This document shows positions 8,529 through 16,222 of a stretch of 44,129 nucleotides of DNA, in pieces (positions within the stretch are counted from its first letter, which is position 1; every line of letters starts with the position of its first letter). A model generated the notes under the pieces. That model had not been told where the DNA came from and did not search any database. It saw only the letters and a program-made list of their open reading frames with translations. The DNA is from a bacterium (lineage in GTDB: Bacteria > Acidobacteriota > Thermoanaerobaculia > Multivoradales > JAHEKO01), in NCBI GenBank assembly GCA_024224155.1, contig JAAENP010000196.1:1-44129 (forward strand). Reading direction: 5' to 3'. A program made the translations under genes and the position numbers.

Positions 8529-9119
8529 TCAGTCGCTGTCAGGGATTTCCTGCAGTTTCCGATAGCCGCGATTCCAGTACGCCAGTGGCATCTCGTCGGG
8601 CCGCTCGACCATGGACGCTTCCACCTTGCCGACGTAGATCGTGTGGCTCCCGGTCTTGGATCTCGAGTAGATGGAGCAATCCATCCAGGCCAGAGCGGAG
8701 GACAGGACCGGAGCTCCGGTCGCCGCCGTAGTCCAGTCTCCAACCGCGAAGCGATCTTCGTCCTTCACCCAGGCGAATCGATTGGAAAGCTCGACCTGAT
8801 CGTGGGCAAGGATATTGACCGCAAACGAGGCGCCTTCCTCCTGGAGAAGCCCGTAGGCCCGATGCCGATGGTCGATCATGATCAGAACCAGCGGGGGATC
8901 GGGCGAAACGGACGCGAAGGCGGACACGGTCAGACCGTGGCGAGTTTCGCCCGAGCGCACGGTCACGATGGTCACGCCGGACGGAAAGTGCCGCAGAACA
9001 TCCCGGTAGTCGTCGGTGCTGATAGTCAATGGATAAACCCTCGCCAAGTGAGTGTCGGTCGCGGATTCTAGCAGCGCAGAGCGCCAGATCGCGGCCGCGG
9101 ATCGCGTCTTCCCGGGCAT
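8529..9119 (-). CDS. Flavin reductase-like FMN-binding protein
   Basis: A protein of the flavin reductase-like domain family, which binds FMN and reduces or transfers flavin for partner oxygenases. Typical segments are DVLRHFPSGVTIVTVRSG, HGLTVSAFASVSPDPPLVLIMID and FAVNILAHDQVELSNRFA, then a C-terminal AWMDCSIYSRSKTGSHTIYVGKV-like region with the conserved SHTIYVG. The conserved domain starts about 30 residues after the ATG at 9119. A TTG at 9029, preceded by GAGGG, would give MTISTDDYRDVL and would remove the overlap with the divergent PilZ-like gene. It may be the true start. No partner monooxygenase is adjacent. The nearest redox gene is the UbiD decarboxylase. Confidence 0.85.
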   Translation of the reverse strand: MPGKTRSAAAIWRSALLESATDTHLARVYPLTISTDDYRDVLRHFPSGVTIVTVRSGETRHGLTVSAFASVSPDPPLVLIMIDHRHRAYGLLQEEGASFAVNILAHDQVELSNRFAWVKDEDRFAVGDWTTAATGAPVLSSALAWMDCSIYSRSKTGSHTIYVGKVEASMVERPDEMPLAYWNRGYRKLQEIPDSD

Positions 9120-9651
9120 GTGGCCGCAACAACCCAGCGCCCGGGAGCCTGTCCGGCGGCGAGACCGGCCTCGCGCCGCCGATGTCGAGCGACGCCGGAC
9201 CGACCGTCAATCGGCCAGGGGTACGGTGCTGATATGCCCCGGCAACGAGGGCTTGCTGGTGGACTGGAGCGCCGGAGGCTTCGCGGTTGAATCCAACATC
9301 GCGGTGCGAGTGGGAGCCACCTACCGGTTGCGCTGGTGGCTCGGTGAGATTCCACGCCCGATGGCAGCCGTCGTGCGCTGGAGCCGGTTGAGCCGGACTC
9401 TCGTCGAATCGGGCGTCGACTCCGTGGGCGACGTGACGCCGGTCTTTCGCTCGGGATTCGAGTTGGTCAAGATCCGGCCAGACGCTCACACCGGAGTCAG
9501 CTGTGCCGAGCTCGAGTCGCCCATCTCCAGCCCGTCCGCGAAGTACTCCGTCCAGCGCCGATCGACGAGTCGCGAGATCTCGTCCGAACAGAACAGCTCG
9601 TCGGGGAACCCCAGCTTGACCCGCGCGTCGAGAACGATCGGCATGCGATAG
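9118..9651 (+). CDS. PilZ-like domain protein (tentative)
   Basis: A plus-strand reading frame in a gap between two minus-strand genes. Its middle looks like a PilZ domain, the c-di-GMP receptor fold. An Arg-rich run with an R-x3-R pattern (ERRRTDR) is followed by VDWSAGGF, matching the [D/N]xSxxG motif. Alternating hydrophobic strands follow (VGATYRLRWWLG, MAAVVRWS, RSGFELVKI). The last 55 residues are serine-rich and lie antisense to the 3' end of the UbiD gene. The natural stop may therefore have been lost, or the tail may be spurious. The ATG at 9118 overlaps the flavin reductase start. The domain call rests on motif pattern only. A non-coding explanation remains possible. Confidence 0.5.
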   Translation: MWPQQPSAREPVRRRDRPRAADVERRRTDRQSARGTVLICPGNEGLLVDWSAGGFAVESNIAVRVGATYRLRWWLGEIPRPMAAVVRWSRLSRTLVESGVDSVGDVTPVFRSGFELVKIRPDAHTGVSCAELESPISSPSAKYSVQRRSTSREISSEQNSSSGNPSLTRASRTIGMR

Positions 9652-11309
9652 CTGAGGTGGTTTCTCACCACCTCGGTACCGGCCGCATGGATATCGGCTG
9701 CCGGTTCGAATCGAGTGAAGGTCGTCCAGAGAAAGTTGATCGAGCTCGCCACCGCCCTCTCGGGCTCGTCGGTAACGACGACCAAAGGCCACTCTGAAAA
9801 CGCCGGATGGCTCGCAATCCGCTCCGGCAAGCCCGGCTCTTCCGACTTGGGCGCTCCTCCGACCACGAGACAGCCGCGGCAGAAGGGCTCGGCAAAACTC
9901 ACGCCTTGCGGCAACTCGGCTGTCTCGAAGGCGGCTGGAAGCCGTCGCACGGGATCGCCGAGCCCCAGCCAGATTCCCTTGGAGCCCTCGTTGACGGCGG
10001 GTCCGGTGTAGTCGAGCGTGTCCATGGCCAGGTTCGCGAAGACGAAAAGGTCGGTTTCGACACGCGTACGCTCGAGAACGTGCTCGAGCGTTGACCGAAA
10101 GTCTCGCAGGTCTGTCGGCCGGTCTGTAGCCAGGAGAAACTTGGTGAGGGAAAGTTGGCCTTCTCCAAGGATTCGAAAGGCGCTGGCCATCGCCTCGCGC
10201 GCGTAGCGTTCACGAACTACCGCGGCAGCCAGCGAGTGATACCCGGTCTCACCATAGGACCAGAGGTCCACCACCCCGGGCATGACCAAGGGGAACAGAG
10301 GCGAAAGCAGATCCTGGAGCAGATCGCCGATGTAGAAGTCTTCCTGGCGCGGCTTGCCGACTACGGTCGCCGGGTAAACCGCACCGTTGCGATGGGCGAG
10401 GTGTTCGACCTCGAGCACGGGATAATCGTGCTCGAGCGAGTAGTAGCCGTAGTGGTCGCCGAAAGGTCCCTCGGGGCGACGCTGCCGTGGCGGCACACGG
10501 CCTACCAGGGCAAACTCGGCCTCGGCGAGCAGCGGTAGCGGCCCCGGCCCATCGCACAGCGGCAACTTGCCGCCCTGGATCAGAGACGCCAAGACCAGCT
10601 CGGGCACGTTCTCTGGCAGCGGCGCGATCGCCGACAACATCGCCGCCGGCGGTCCGCCGACGAAGACGTTTACCGGCAGCGCCTCTTCGCGCGCCTCGGC
10701 GACCGCGTAGTGGTAGCCACCGCCCTTGCCGATCTGCCAGTGCATGCCGGTGGTCCGCTCGTCGTACACTTGCAACCGGTACATGCCCAGATTGTGGCCC
10801 TTGCCTTCGGGGTGTTCGGTATACACCAGGGGCAGGGTCACGAACGGCCCGCCGTCGTCGGGCCAGGTCGTCAGCACCGGCAAATCTCCGAGGTTCGGAG
10901 TCGAGCTCAGGTTGTCGGTGACCGGGCCACGACGATAGCGCTTGAGGCCTACCCGCAGCAGCCCGCCGAGCACGTCCCGGTGCTGCCAGAGCGTGGCCGC
11001 CGAAGGCGGCATAAGGTTCTCGGCGAGCTCGACTGCCCGTTGAATCAGCCGGAACGGGTGACGCCCAAAGGCCATCTCGGCGCGCCGGGCGCTGCCGAAC
11101 AGGTTGGTGACGCACCGGAAGCGCGACCCGTGCACGTTGTTGAAGAGTAGGGCCGCACCTTCCGCCGCAATCACCCGGCGATGGATCTCGGCAATCTCGA
11201 GACGGGCATCGACCCCGGCCTCGACCTCCACCAATTCACCCTCGCGCCGAAGAGCGTCGAGGAAGCTGTTCAGATTCTGGAATGGCTTCCTGGTTGAGGT
11301 AGTCATCAA
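9486..11309 (-). CDS. UbiD-family decarboxylase
   Basis: A 607-residue member of the UbiD family, which uses prenylated FMN to decarboxylate aromatic or unsaturated acids and serves in ubiquinone or menaquinone synthesis. The N-terminal part includes LNSFLDALRREGELVEV. The middle has the hallmark RPEGPFGDHYGYYS, which contributes active-site Glu. It is followed by AHRNGAVYPATVVGKPRQED and DLLQDLLSPLFPLVMPGV, all strongly conserved. It is longer than Escherichia UbiD (about 497 residues) and closer in size to menaquinone-type decarboxylases of around 600 residues. No ubiX, which makes the cofactor, is visible in the window. It follows the TSUP transporter by 41 bp on the same strand. Confidence 0.9.
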   Translation of the reverse strand: MMTTSTRKPFQNLNSFLDALRREGELVEVEAGVDARLEIAEIHRRVIAAEGAALLFNNVHGSRFRCVTNLFGSARRAEMAFGRHPFRLIQRAVELAENLMPPSAATLWQHRDVLGGLLRVGLKRYRRGPVTDNLSSTPNLGDLPVLTTWPDDGGPFVTLPLVYTEHPEGKGHNLGMYRLQVYDERTTGMHWQIGKGGGYHYAVAEAREEALPVNVFVGGPPAAMLSAIAPLPENVPELVLASLIQGGKLPLCDGPGPLPLLAEAEFALVGRVPPRQRRPEGPFGDHYGYYSLEHDYPVLEVEHLAHRNGAVYPATVVGKPRQEDFYIGDLLQDLLSPLFPLVMPGVVDLWSYGETGYHSLAAAVVRERYAREAMASAFRILGEGQLSLTKFLLATDRPTDLRDFRSTLEHVLERTRVETDLFVFANLAMDTLDYTGPAVNEGSKGIWLGLGDPVRRLPAAFETAELPQGVSFAEPFCRGCLVVGGAPKSEEPGLPERIASHPAFSEWPLVVVTDEPERAVASSINFLWTTFTRFEPAADIHAAGTEVVRNHLSYRMPIVLDARVKLGFPDELFCSDEISRLVDRRWTEYFADGLEMGDSSSAQLTPV

Positions 11310-11350
11310 ACGATGACGAGTCTACGCGAACGTCCGGGGACTCGCCCGGC

Positions 11351-12097
11351 CTAGGCGAGCAAGCGGCGCAGAAGCACGGCAATCGCCAGCAAGACAACCA
11401 CGCCCAAGACCTTCTGCACGGTCCGGGGACGGAACCTGACCGACCCCAGATGAGAGCCGATCACGCCACCGAGCAGGACGGAAATGGAAAGAGGTAACAA
11501 CCAGGTGACCTCCAGCGACCCGGTCTGAGCCCGCGGCAGCAGTCCCGCCAGCGAGTTGAGCATTACGAAGACGGCACCGGCGGTCGCGGCCTCGCGTTCG
11601 CTGGCGAGATTCAGGGAGATCAGCAAGGGAATCAGGTAGATGCCGCCTCCGATCCCGACGGTGCCCGCCACGAAACCGAGAACCGCTCCGAGAGCGAGAC
11701 ACGCGGCCAGGCGGCTTCCAGCCTTGAGCTCTAGATTCGAATGAAGATCCCCGACGAGGTAGATCCGAGCCGCCACGGCCACCAAGGTGGCCAACAGGAG
11801 CCACTGAAAGACCCTTGCGGCAAGAACCAACTGACCGCCCAAAAAGGCCATGGGCATCGAAGCGAGCAACAACGGCAGGATCAGCTTGGGCCGGAAGTAG
11901 CCCGCACGGGAAAAGCTCGCCAGACCCAGACTCGCGACGATCACGTTGAGAGCCAGAGACGTTGTCGGGATGATCGCTTGCGCTACGCCGGCGATCGCGA
12001 GAATCGCGGTATAGGAGGTGCCGCCTCCCAGCCCGACCGACGAGTAGAGGAGTGCGACGAAAAAGAAGGCGATCGCGAAAGGCGTCGGGTCGTTCAT
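11351..12097 (-). CDS. TSUP-family (TauE/SafE) membrane transporter
   Basis: A 248-residue integral membrane protein of the TauE/SafE family, whose members export or import sulfur-containing organic and inorganic anions. About seven to eight hydrophobic segments are visible, starting with FAIAFFFVALLYSSVGLGGGTSY. Two family signatures occur: SVGLGGGTSYTAIL near the N-terminus and GTVGIGGGIYLIPLLI near residue 145, as expected for the internally duplicated fold. The length is normal. It lies between the squalene synthase and UbiD genes on the same strand with 51- and 41-bp gaps. It could be co-transcribed with them, though no link to isoprenoids is known. Substrate cannot be assigned. Confidence 0.88.
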   Translation of the reverse strand: MNDPTPFAIAFFFVALLYSSVGLGGGTSYTAILAIAGVAQAIIPTTSLALNVIVASLGLASFSRAGYFRPKLILPLLLASMPMAFLGGQLVLAARVFQWLLLATLVAVAARIYLVGDLHSNLELKAGSRLAACLALGAVLGFVAGTVGIGGGIYLIPLLISLNLASEREAATAGAVFVMLNSLAGLLPRAQTGSLEVTWLLPLSISVLLGGVIGSHLGSVRFRPRTVQKVLGVVVLLAIAVLLRRLLA

Positions 12098-12148
12098 CGA
12101 AAACGGCGCCGCTTCAATAAGAGCTACTGCCCTGGTAAAAAGGTCGGG

Positions 12149-13135
12149 CTAGCTGCTCTGCGGAGCCGATCTTCGCGACTCCAGCACCGGGCGGCCTTCC
12201 TCGATGGCCTGATGAACTTGAGCGTACAAGGCGAACACCCGCTCGCGCGTGATCTTGGCACCGGGTCCGCGCTCTTCGACCAGATCGAGGGTCGCCCAGG
12301 CCAATTCGACAGGCAGCGCCGTGAACGCGACCACTCCCGCCGGCGCGCCTGCTCGCTGCAGCTCGCGCGAGTACTCTGTGGCTGCCTGGAGATCGGTTCG
12401 TGCCAGCGCGAACACCTCTCCCCGATCGACCGTGGACGGCAGGAAATTCCGGCCTTCACCTTCGTCGGATGCGCTGTCCTTCAGAATGTTGACCAGCTGA
12501 AGCCCTTCACCGAACGCCGAAGCCCGCTTGCGAAGAAACTCCGCTGACGCAGCCAGGCTGTCGCTGCCCAACAGGAAGAGATCGGTGAGCATCTCACCGA
12601 CAATTCCGGCCACGGCGTAACAATACGCGCGCAGGTCGTCCAGGTCTCGCAAGCGCAAGACCCCGGCTCCGTCGGTGTGGGCCACGAACTCCGCCATCAG
12701 CTGTGCAGTGCGGCCCGTGTGTTCGACGATGGCGGTACGCGAGGGTTCGTCCAGCGCGAGCAAGGCGGCAAAAACCAGCGGTGTCTCTTCGAGCAGCTCG
12801 AGGTATCCCGCGTGGTCGGTGGGTGGCTCTCGCGACCACTCGCGGACACAGCGTTGCGCCCGCTCGACGGAAGGCGAGTCCAGAAGATGGTCGAACTCCT
12901 TGAGCGCCGCGAGCCGCTGCGGCCGGTCCCAGAGCACGCTGGCATCCTCGAACGTATCGGCGATCCGGAAGAGAAGATACGCGATCGTAACTTCGCGCAG
13001 TGTCGGCTGCGGCAGCTGCGGAATCGCAAGCGCGAAAGTACGGCTCGTCTTCACCAACAGATCGTGAAGACGCGCGTCACGATCTGCAGGCTCCGACGGT
13101 TGGGCCGTTTCCGTGCTGATGGGTCTTTCGTCCAT
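12149..13135 (-). CDS. Squalene synthase (squalene/phytoene synthase family)
   Basis: A 328-residue head-to-head prenyltransferase, probably joining two farnesyl diphosphates to squalene. It shows KTSRTFALAIPQLP, the first Asp-rich motif DTFED at residues 60-64, and YCYAVAGIVGEMLTD. These are followed by GEGLQLVNILKDSASDEGEGRNFLP, with the second motif at about 220-224. This pattern matches bacterial one-enzyme farnesyl-diphosphate farnesyltransferases better than phytoene synthases. The squalene-hopene cyclase gene in the same strand block supports a squalene product. The ATG at 13135 (MDERPIST) was chosen because homology starts soon after it. The upstream extension is Arg-rich and overlaps the IPK gene. 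No HpnD or HpnE partner is visible, so a single-enzyme route with NADPH reduction is inferred. Confidence 0.88.
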   Translation of the reverse strand: MDERPISTETAQPSEPADRDARLHDLLVKTSRTFALAIPQLPQPTLREVTIAYLLFRIADTFEDASVLWDRPQRLAALKEFDHLLDSPSVERAQRCVREWSREPPTDHAGYLELLEETPLVFAALLALDEPSRTAIVEHTGRTAQLMAEFVAHTDGAGVLRLRDLDDLRAYCYAVAGIVGEMLTDLFLLGSDSLAASAEFLRKRASAFGEGLQLVNILKDSASDEGEGRNFLPSTVDRGEVFALARTDLQAATEYSRELQRAGAPAGVVAFTALPVELAWATLDLVEERGPGAKITRERVFALYAQVHQAIEEGRPVLESRRSAPQSS

Positions 13136-13244
13136 TTGAAACGATCCGTTACCGTGGATCCTACCCGACCTTTCGGGCACCGTTTCCGACGCTCCGGCAC
13201 CGAAAGTACGGCGCCCGGCGTTGACGGGTTCTGTGAAAGCGAGT

Positions 13245-14081
13245 CTAGTCCGGGTCCACGCGCGTGCCCGAAACCTCTTCGCCGCGGGCCGCGGCAAGGA
13301 GCAAGCCCTCTGAGCGGCCGTCCAGAATCCATGAGGGCACGCCCAGGCGACTGAGCGCCAGCGCGCTCTTCACTCGGTGCCGCATTCCGCCGGTCACGTC
13401 GCTGACACCGGGCGGACCCTTGACGACCTCGGAGCTCGCGGTTTCGGACAGACTGTCCATCACCTCATCGGCGTTGGCTCTGGTGATCAGGCCGATCGTC
13501 TCACCGACCGAGTCGAGAACCCCGTCGGTGTTGCCGAGCCAATAGGCGGCCGATACCCGGAATCCCCTTGCCATAAGCAGGGGCGTGACCGCCAGGAACA
13601 CCCGCTCGGTCGAGAAGATCCGGGCGCGATCCTCGGTATCGAGGACGACGTCTCCGAACAGCACCGGCAGCAGCCCGCACTCGATCGCTCCGGCCAACGG
13701 CTCGATGCTCAGGCTCACGAGTCGGCCCTTCGAAGACACCATCGAGCTGCCAGGCGCCACCGAGAACGGATCCAGACCGGCTTCGAGTAGCGCAGCCATC
13801 ACCTTCCGATGAAGACGAGCCGCGGCGTCCTGCGTGCGAACCAGAGTGTCGAGCGACGGTTTCACGCCCGGCGAAGACCATCCGCCGCTGGTGGCCACCG
13901 CATGACCGAACGATCCGCTACCGTGCCCCAAAACCATACCGCCGGCAATGACCTCCCTGACTTCGCGCAATTCGGCGGCCAACCTCGCCAGAACGCCGGT
14001 TCGAACCGACTCCTGGCCGGCCTTGTCGGTGATGAGACTGCCGCCGAGCTTGACCAGAATCACCGGAGGTTTCTCCGTCAT
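13245..14081 (-). CDS. Isopentenyl phosphate kinase
   Basis: A 278-residue amino-acid-kinase-fold enzyme that phosphorylates isopentenyl phosphate to isopentenyl diphosphate with ATP. The N-terminus reads VKLGGSLITDK, the IPK version of the phosphate loop. GHGSGSFGH ends at residue 60. The final His of this motif corresponds to the catalytic His that separates IPK from other amino acid kinases. LGNTDGVLD later matches the nucleotide site (usually GDxDGVY), and VTGGMRHRVKSAL matches the TGGMxxK segment. Its start overlaps the decarboxylase stop by 4 bp (ATGA, 14078-14081). IPK is standard in archaea and plants and sporadic in bacteria. Placement inside a mevalonate operon without phosphomevalonate kinase implies a pathway role. 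Confidence 0.9.
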   Translation of the reverse strand: MTEKPPVILVKLGGSLITDKAGQESVRTGVLARLAAELREVREVIAGGMVLGHGSGSFGHAVATSGGWSSPGVKPSLDTLVRTQDAAARLHRKVMAALLEAGLDPFSVAPGSSMVSSKGRLVSLSIEPLAGAIECGLLPVLFGDVVLDTEDRARIFSTERVFLAVTPLLMARGFRVSAAYWLGNTDGVLDSVGETIGLITRANADEVMDSLSETASSEVVKGPPGVSDVTGGMRHRVKSALALSRLGVPSWILDGRSEGLLLAAARGEEVSGTRVDPD

Positions 14082-15106
14082 GAGCCTCCCAGGTGCTCCG
14101 ACGTCGAGTAGGGTCCTTCGCCGACACGATCGCGCAGAACCGATTCAACCTCAGCCATCGATTCGAACTCCTTCGCAACTTGCTCTTCGAACTCGGCCGG
14201 GCAGATCGCGTGTACATTCGGTCCGGCGTCAATGGTCGCGTACACGGGAACTCCGTCTCTACGCAGCGACCTTATCGACCAAAGCACGGCAAGGGTACCG
14301 GGCTTCCAGTAGTAGATCGGCGGTCGCGACGACATCGCGACGTGGTGCAGGTCGATGGCTTCGGACTCCACGATCGGTCCGAGGGTCTCGAGGTCGCGCC
14401 GCTTGATCGCGTCCCGAACGGCTTCGAGTCGCTCTCCCAGCTCTCCGAGTCGGGGCGCGAACCGCGGACTTGAGGGAGCGCGCCGATGACCGTCGCGTGA
14501 AGAAACGCCTTTCGGCGCCGAGTCGACAACCGCCACTACGTCCCGCAAGTCCCAGTGCTCGGCGGTCGCGATCCGCATGGCCGCCGGTTCATCCAAGTCA
14601 CCGACATCCGCCGGCCATTGCACGTAGCCGCCCATAACCGACCGCGCCGCCGAGCCGGAACCGCTCATTCGCGCCAGGACGGAGGCTTCTGTGGCGTCCT
14701 CGGGGGGCGTTCCCAGCGCCTCGGTTGCGGCCAGTGTCAGGGCCGAGAAACCCGATGCCGAGGACGCGATCCCGGCGCCGGTGGGAAAGCTGTTCTCCGT
14801 CCAGACCTTACAGCCCCCGCTCTTCCCAGCCCGCCTCCGGAGATTCTCGAGATGCCGTTGAACGGGCCGTGCAAAGCCGTCCGGGGCCGGCTCGAAGGTG
14901 CCGCCCACCTGGCGAAACCGGACTTCATCCCCGCTCCGGGTGCTGTCGTACTCTACGGTGCACTTCGAAGTGCATCTGGACAAGGTCATCGAGATCGAAG
15001 GATTGCAGGGCAGCACCTTGTCTTCGTCTCGAATACCCCAATACTTGATGAAGGCGATATTGGAGGGGGCGACAAAGGTGGCTCGCTGCGTTTCAGGCAT
15101 TGTCAT
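14078..15106 (-). CDS. Mevalonate-phosphate or -diphosphate decarboxylase (GHMP superfamily)
   Basis: A 342-residue GHMP-fold decarboxylase of the mevalonate pathway. Hallmarks are APSNIAFIKYWG at the N-terminus, PCNPSISMTLS, then FPTGAGIASSASGFSALT (the phosphate-binding motif), MSGSGSAARSVMGGYVQW, and the late TIDAGPNVH. These define the diphosphomevalonate decarboxylase family. The same family includes enzymes that act on mevalonate 5-phosphate, for example in Roseiflexus and haloarchaea. The neighbouring IPK and the absence of a phosphomevalonate kinase make the monophosphate substrate the more coherent reading, giving isopentenyl phosphate. That is inference and sequence alone does not settle it. 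It overlaps the mevalonate kinase gene by 14 bp and IPK by 4 bp, so the three are very likely translated together. Confidence 0.92.
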   Translation of the reverse strand: MTMPETQRATFVAPSNIAFIKYWGIRDEDKVLPCNPSISMTLSRCTSKCTVEYDSTRSGDEVRFRQVGGTFEPAPDGFARPVQRHLENLRRRAGKSGGCKVWTENSFPTGAGIASSASGFSALTLAATEALGTPPEDATEASVLARMSGSGSAARSVMGGYVQWPADVGDLDEPAAMRIATAEHWDLRDVVAVVDSAPKGVSSRDGHRRAPSSPRFAPRLGELGERLEAVRDAIKRRDLETLGPIVESEAIDLHHVAMSSRPPIYYWKPGTLAVLWSIRSLRRDGVPVYATIDAGPNVHAICPAEFEEQVAKEFESMAEVESVLRDRVGEGPYSTSEHLGGS

Positions 15107-16214
15107 CTCGCGTCAGTTCCAGACCTTGGCCGCCGAGTCGCGCGTCGAATGGCCGGTATGCACCTAGGATAGCGTCGAGGTCCGCGCCGGCTCGAGCCTT
15201 GGGCGGCCAGAGCACGAGCAGGCTGCCGGCGGCGGCGGCGGAGAGGCTCCCGGCACCAGAGATCTTAGCCGCGCCCCCCGCGGCCTCGACGCGGCGCACG
15301 GCTTGGGCCACCGGAGCCGGCACCACTCCGAGCTCCTCGAGGCAAAGCTCGAATCTCCGAACCGCGTTCACCAGAGTCGGCCAGTCGGGGGTCTCCCGCC
15401 CCAGCGCTTCCATCAGCGTTCGGGTAGACCTCTCCATCGCGTCGAGCCGATCGGCGAACCGGCTTGGCTCACGATCGCGCAGATCTCGGACGGCCGCCAC
15501 GACCTCTCCCGTCGTCTCGGCGGGCGCCCCGGTGTCATAGACCCGAATCCCCTGGCGAAACCAACCCGGCCGAGCCAGATCGGTAGCACGAAGCGACCCG
15601 TCCTCTCTGGCCACCGCCAAGAAACCGCCGCGAATGACGGCGGTGTGATCCACTCCCGAAGGCCGCCCATGTTGCCGCTTCTCGGCTTCGAGAGCGACGT
15701 CGACGATGCGTTCATCGCCTACCGACAACTCGGTCCCCGCCGACAGCGAGCCCAGAATCGCTGCGGCGACGGCTACGGCGACCGACGCCGAGCTGCCGAA
15801 GCCGGAGCCCACCGGCAGCTCGGACCGCACGGACAGGCGCAAAGCCGGGCTCGGGCTGGTGCCCTCAGTCTGCTCCAGGGATCTCATGGCCTCGGCGAGC
15901 GCGACCTTGACGACCCCGGCTTCATCGCGTGACCCGAGTCCGGCGAAGTCTCCTCCTGCCGGCCGTTCACGGTAGCTTCGCCAAGACTCGCGGCGCCGAT
16001 CACCATACGCCGAGATCTCCTCCCAGGTGCACTCTTCCCGATAGCCCAGATCAGGAAGGTCGAGCTCCAGCTCTCCTGTTTCCACCGGTGAAATCCGCGC
16101 CCGGGTGCGCAGACCGACCGCGGCAACCAATGCCGGCCGGCCGTATACCGCGGCATGCTCTCCCATGAGAATCAGTTTGCCGGGAGCGCTCGCCTGGCAT
16201 CGAAGCGCGGACAC
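15093..16214 (-). CDS. mvk: Mevalonate kinase (GHMP family)
   Basis: A 373-residue GHMP kinase that phosphorylates mevalonate at O5. Motif 1 is SAPGKLILMGEHAAVYGRPAL near the N-terminus. GEH followed by AVYG favours mevalonate kinase over phosphomevalonate kinase, which usually reads GEYAV. Motif 2 is LPVGSGFGSSASVAVA around residue 135. GRPSGVDHTAV carries the expected Asp, and motif 3 is AAKISGAGSLSAAAAG near residue 330. Motif 3 is less glycine-rich than the usual KLTGAGGGG, a mild oddity. It starts 8 bp after the HMG-CoA reductase stop and overlaps the decarboxylase gene by 14 bp. A phosphomevalonate kinase role is possible but less likely. No second GHMP kinase gene is in the window. Confidence 0.88.
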   Translation of the reverse strand: MSALRCQASAPGKLILMGEHAAVYGRPALVAAVGLRTRARISPVETGELELDLPDLGYREECTWEEISAYGDRRRESWRSYRERPAGGDFAGLGSRDEAGVVKVALAEAMRSLEQTEGTSPSPALRLSVRSELPVGSGFGSSASVAVAVAAAILGSLSAGTELSVGDERIVDVALEAEKRQHGRPSGVDHTAVIRGGFLAVAREDGSLRATDLARPGWFRQGIRVYDTGAPAETTGEVVAAVRDLRDREPSRFADRLDAMERSTRTLMEALGRETPDWPTLVNAVRRFELCLEELGVVPAPVAQAVRRVEAAGGAAKISGAGSLSAAAAGSLLVLWPPKARAGADLDAILGAYRPFDARLGGQGLELTRDDNA

Positions 16215-16222
16215 GGAGCTCG

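Noticed and set aside
11351-12097. TSUP transporter as part of a sulfite system with the molybdoenzyme operon
   Set aside because: The two loci are more than 26 kb apart with no shared context, and TSUP substrates vary widely.
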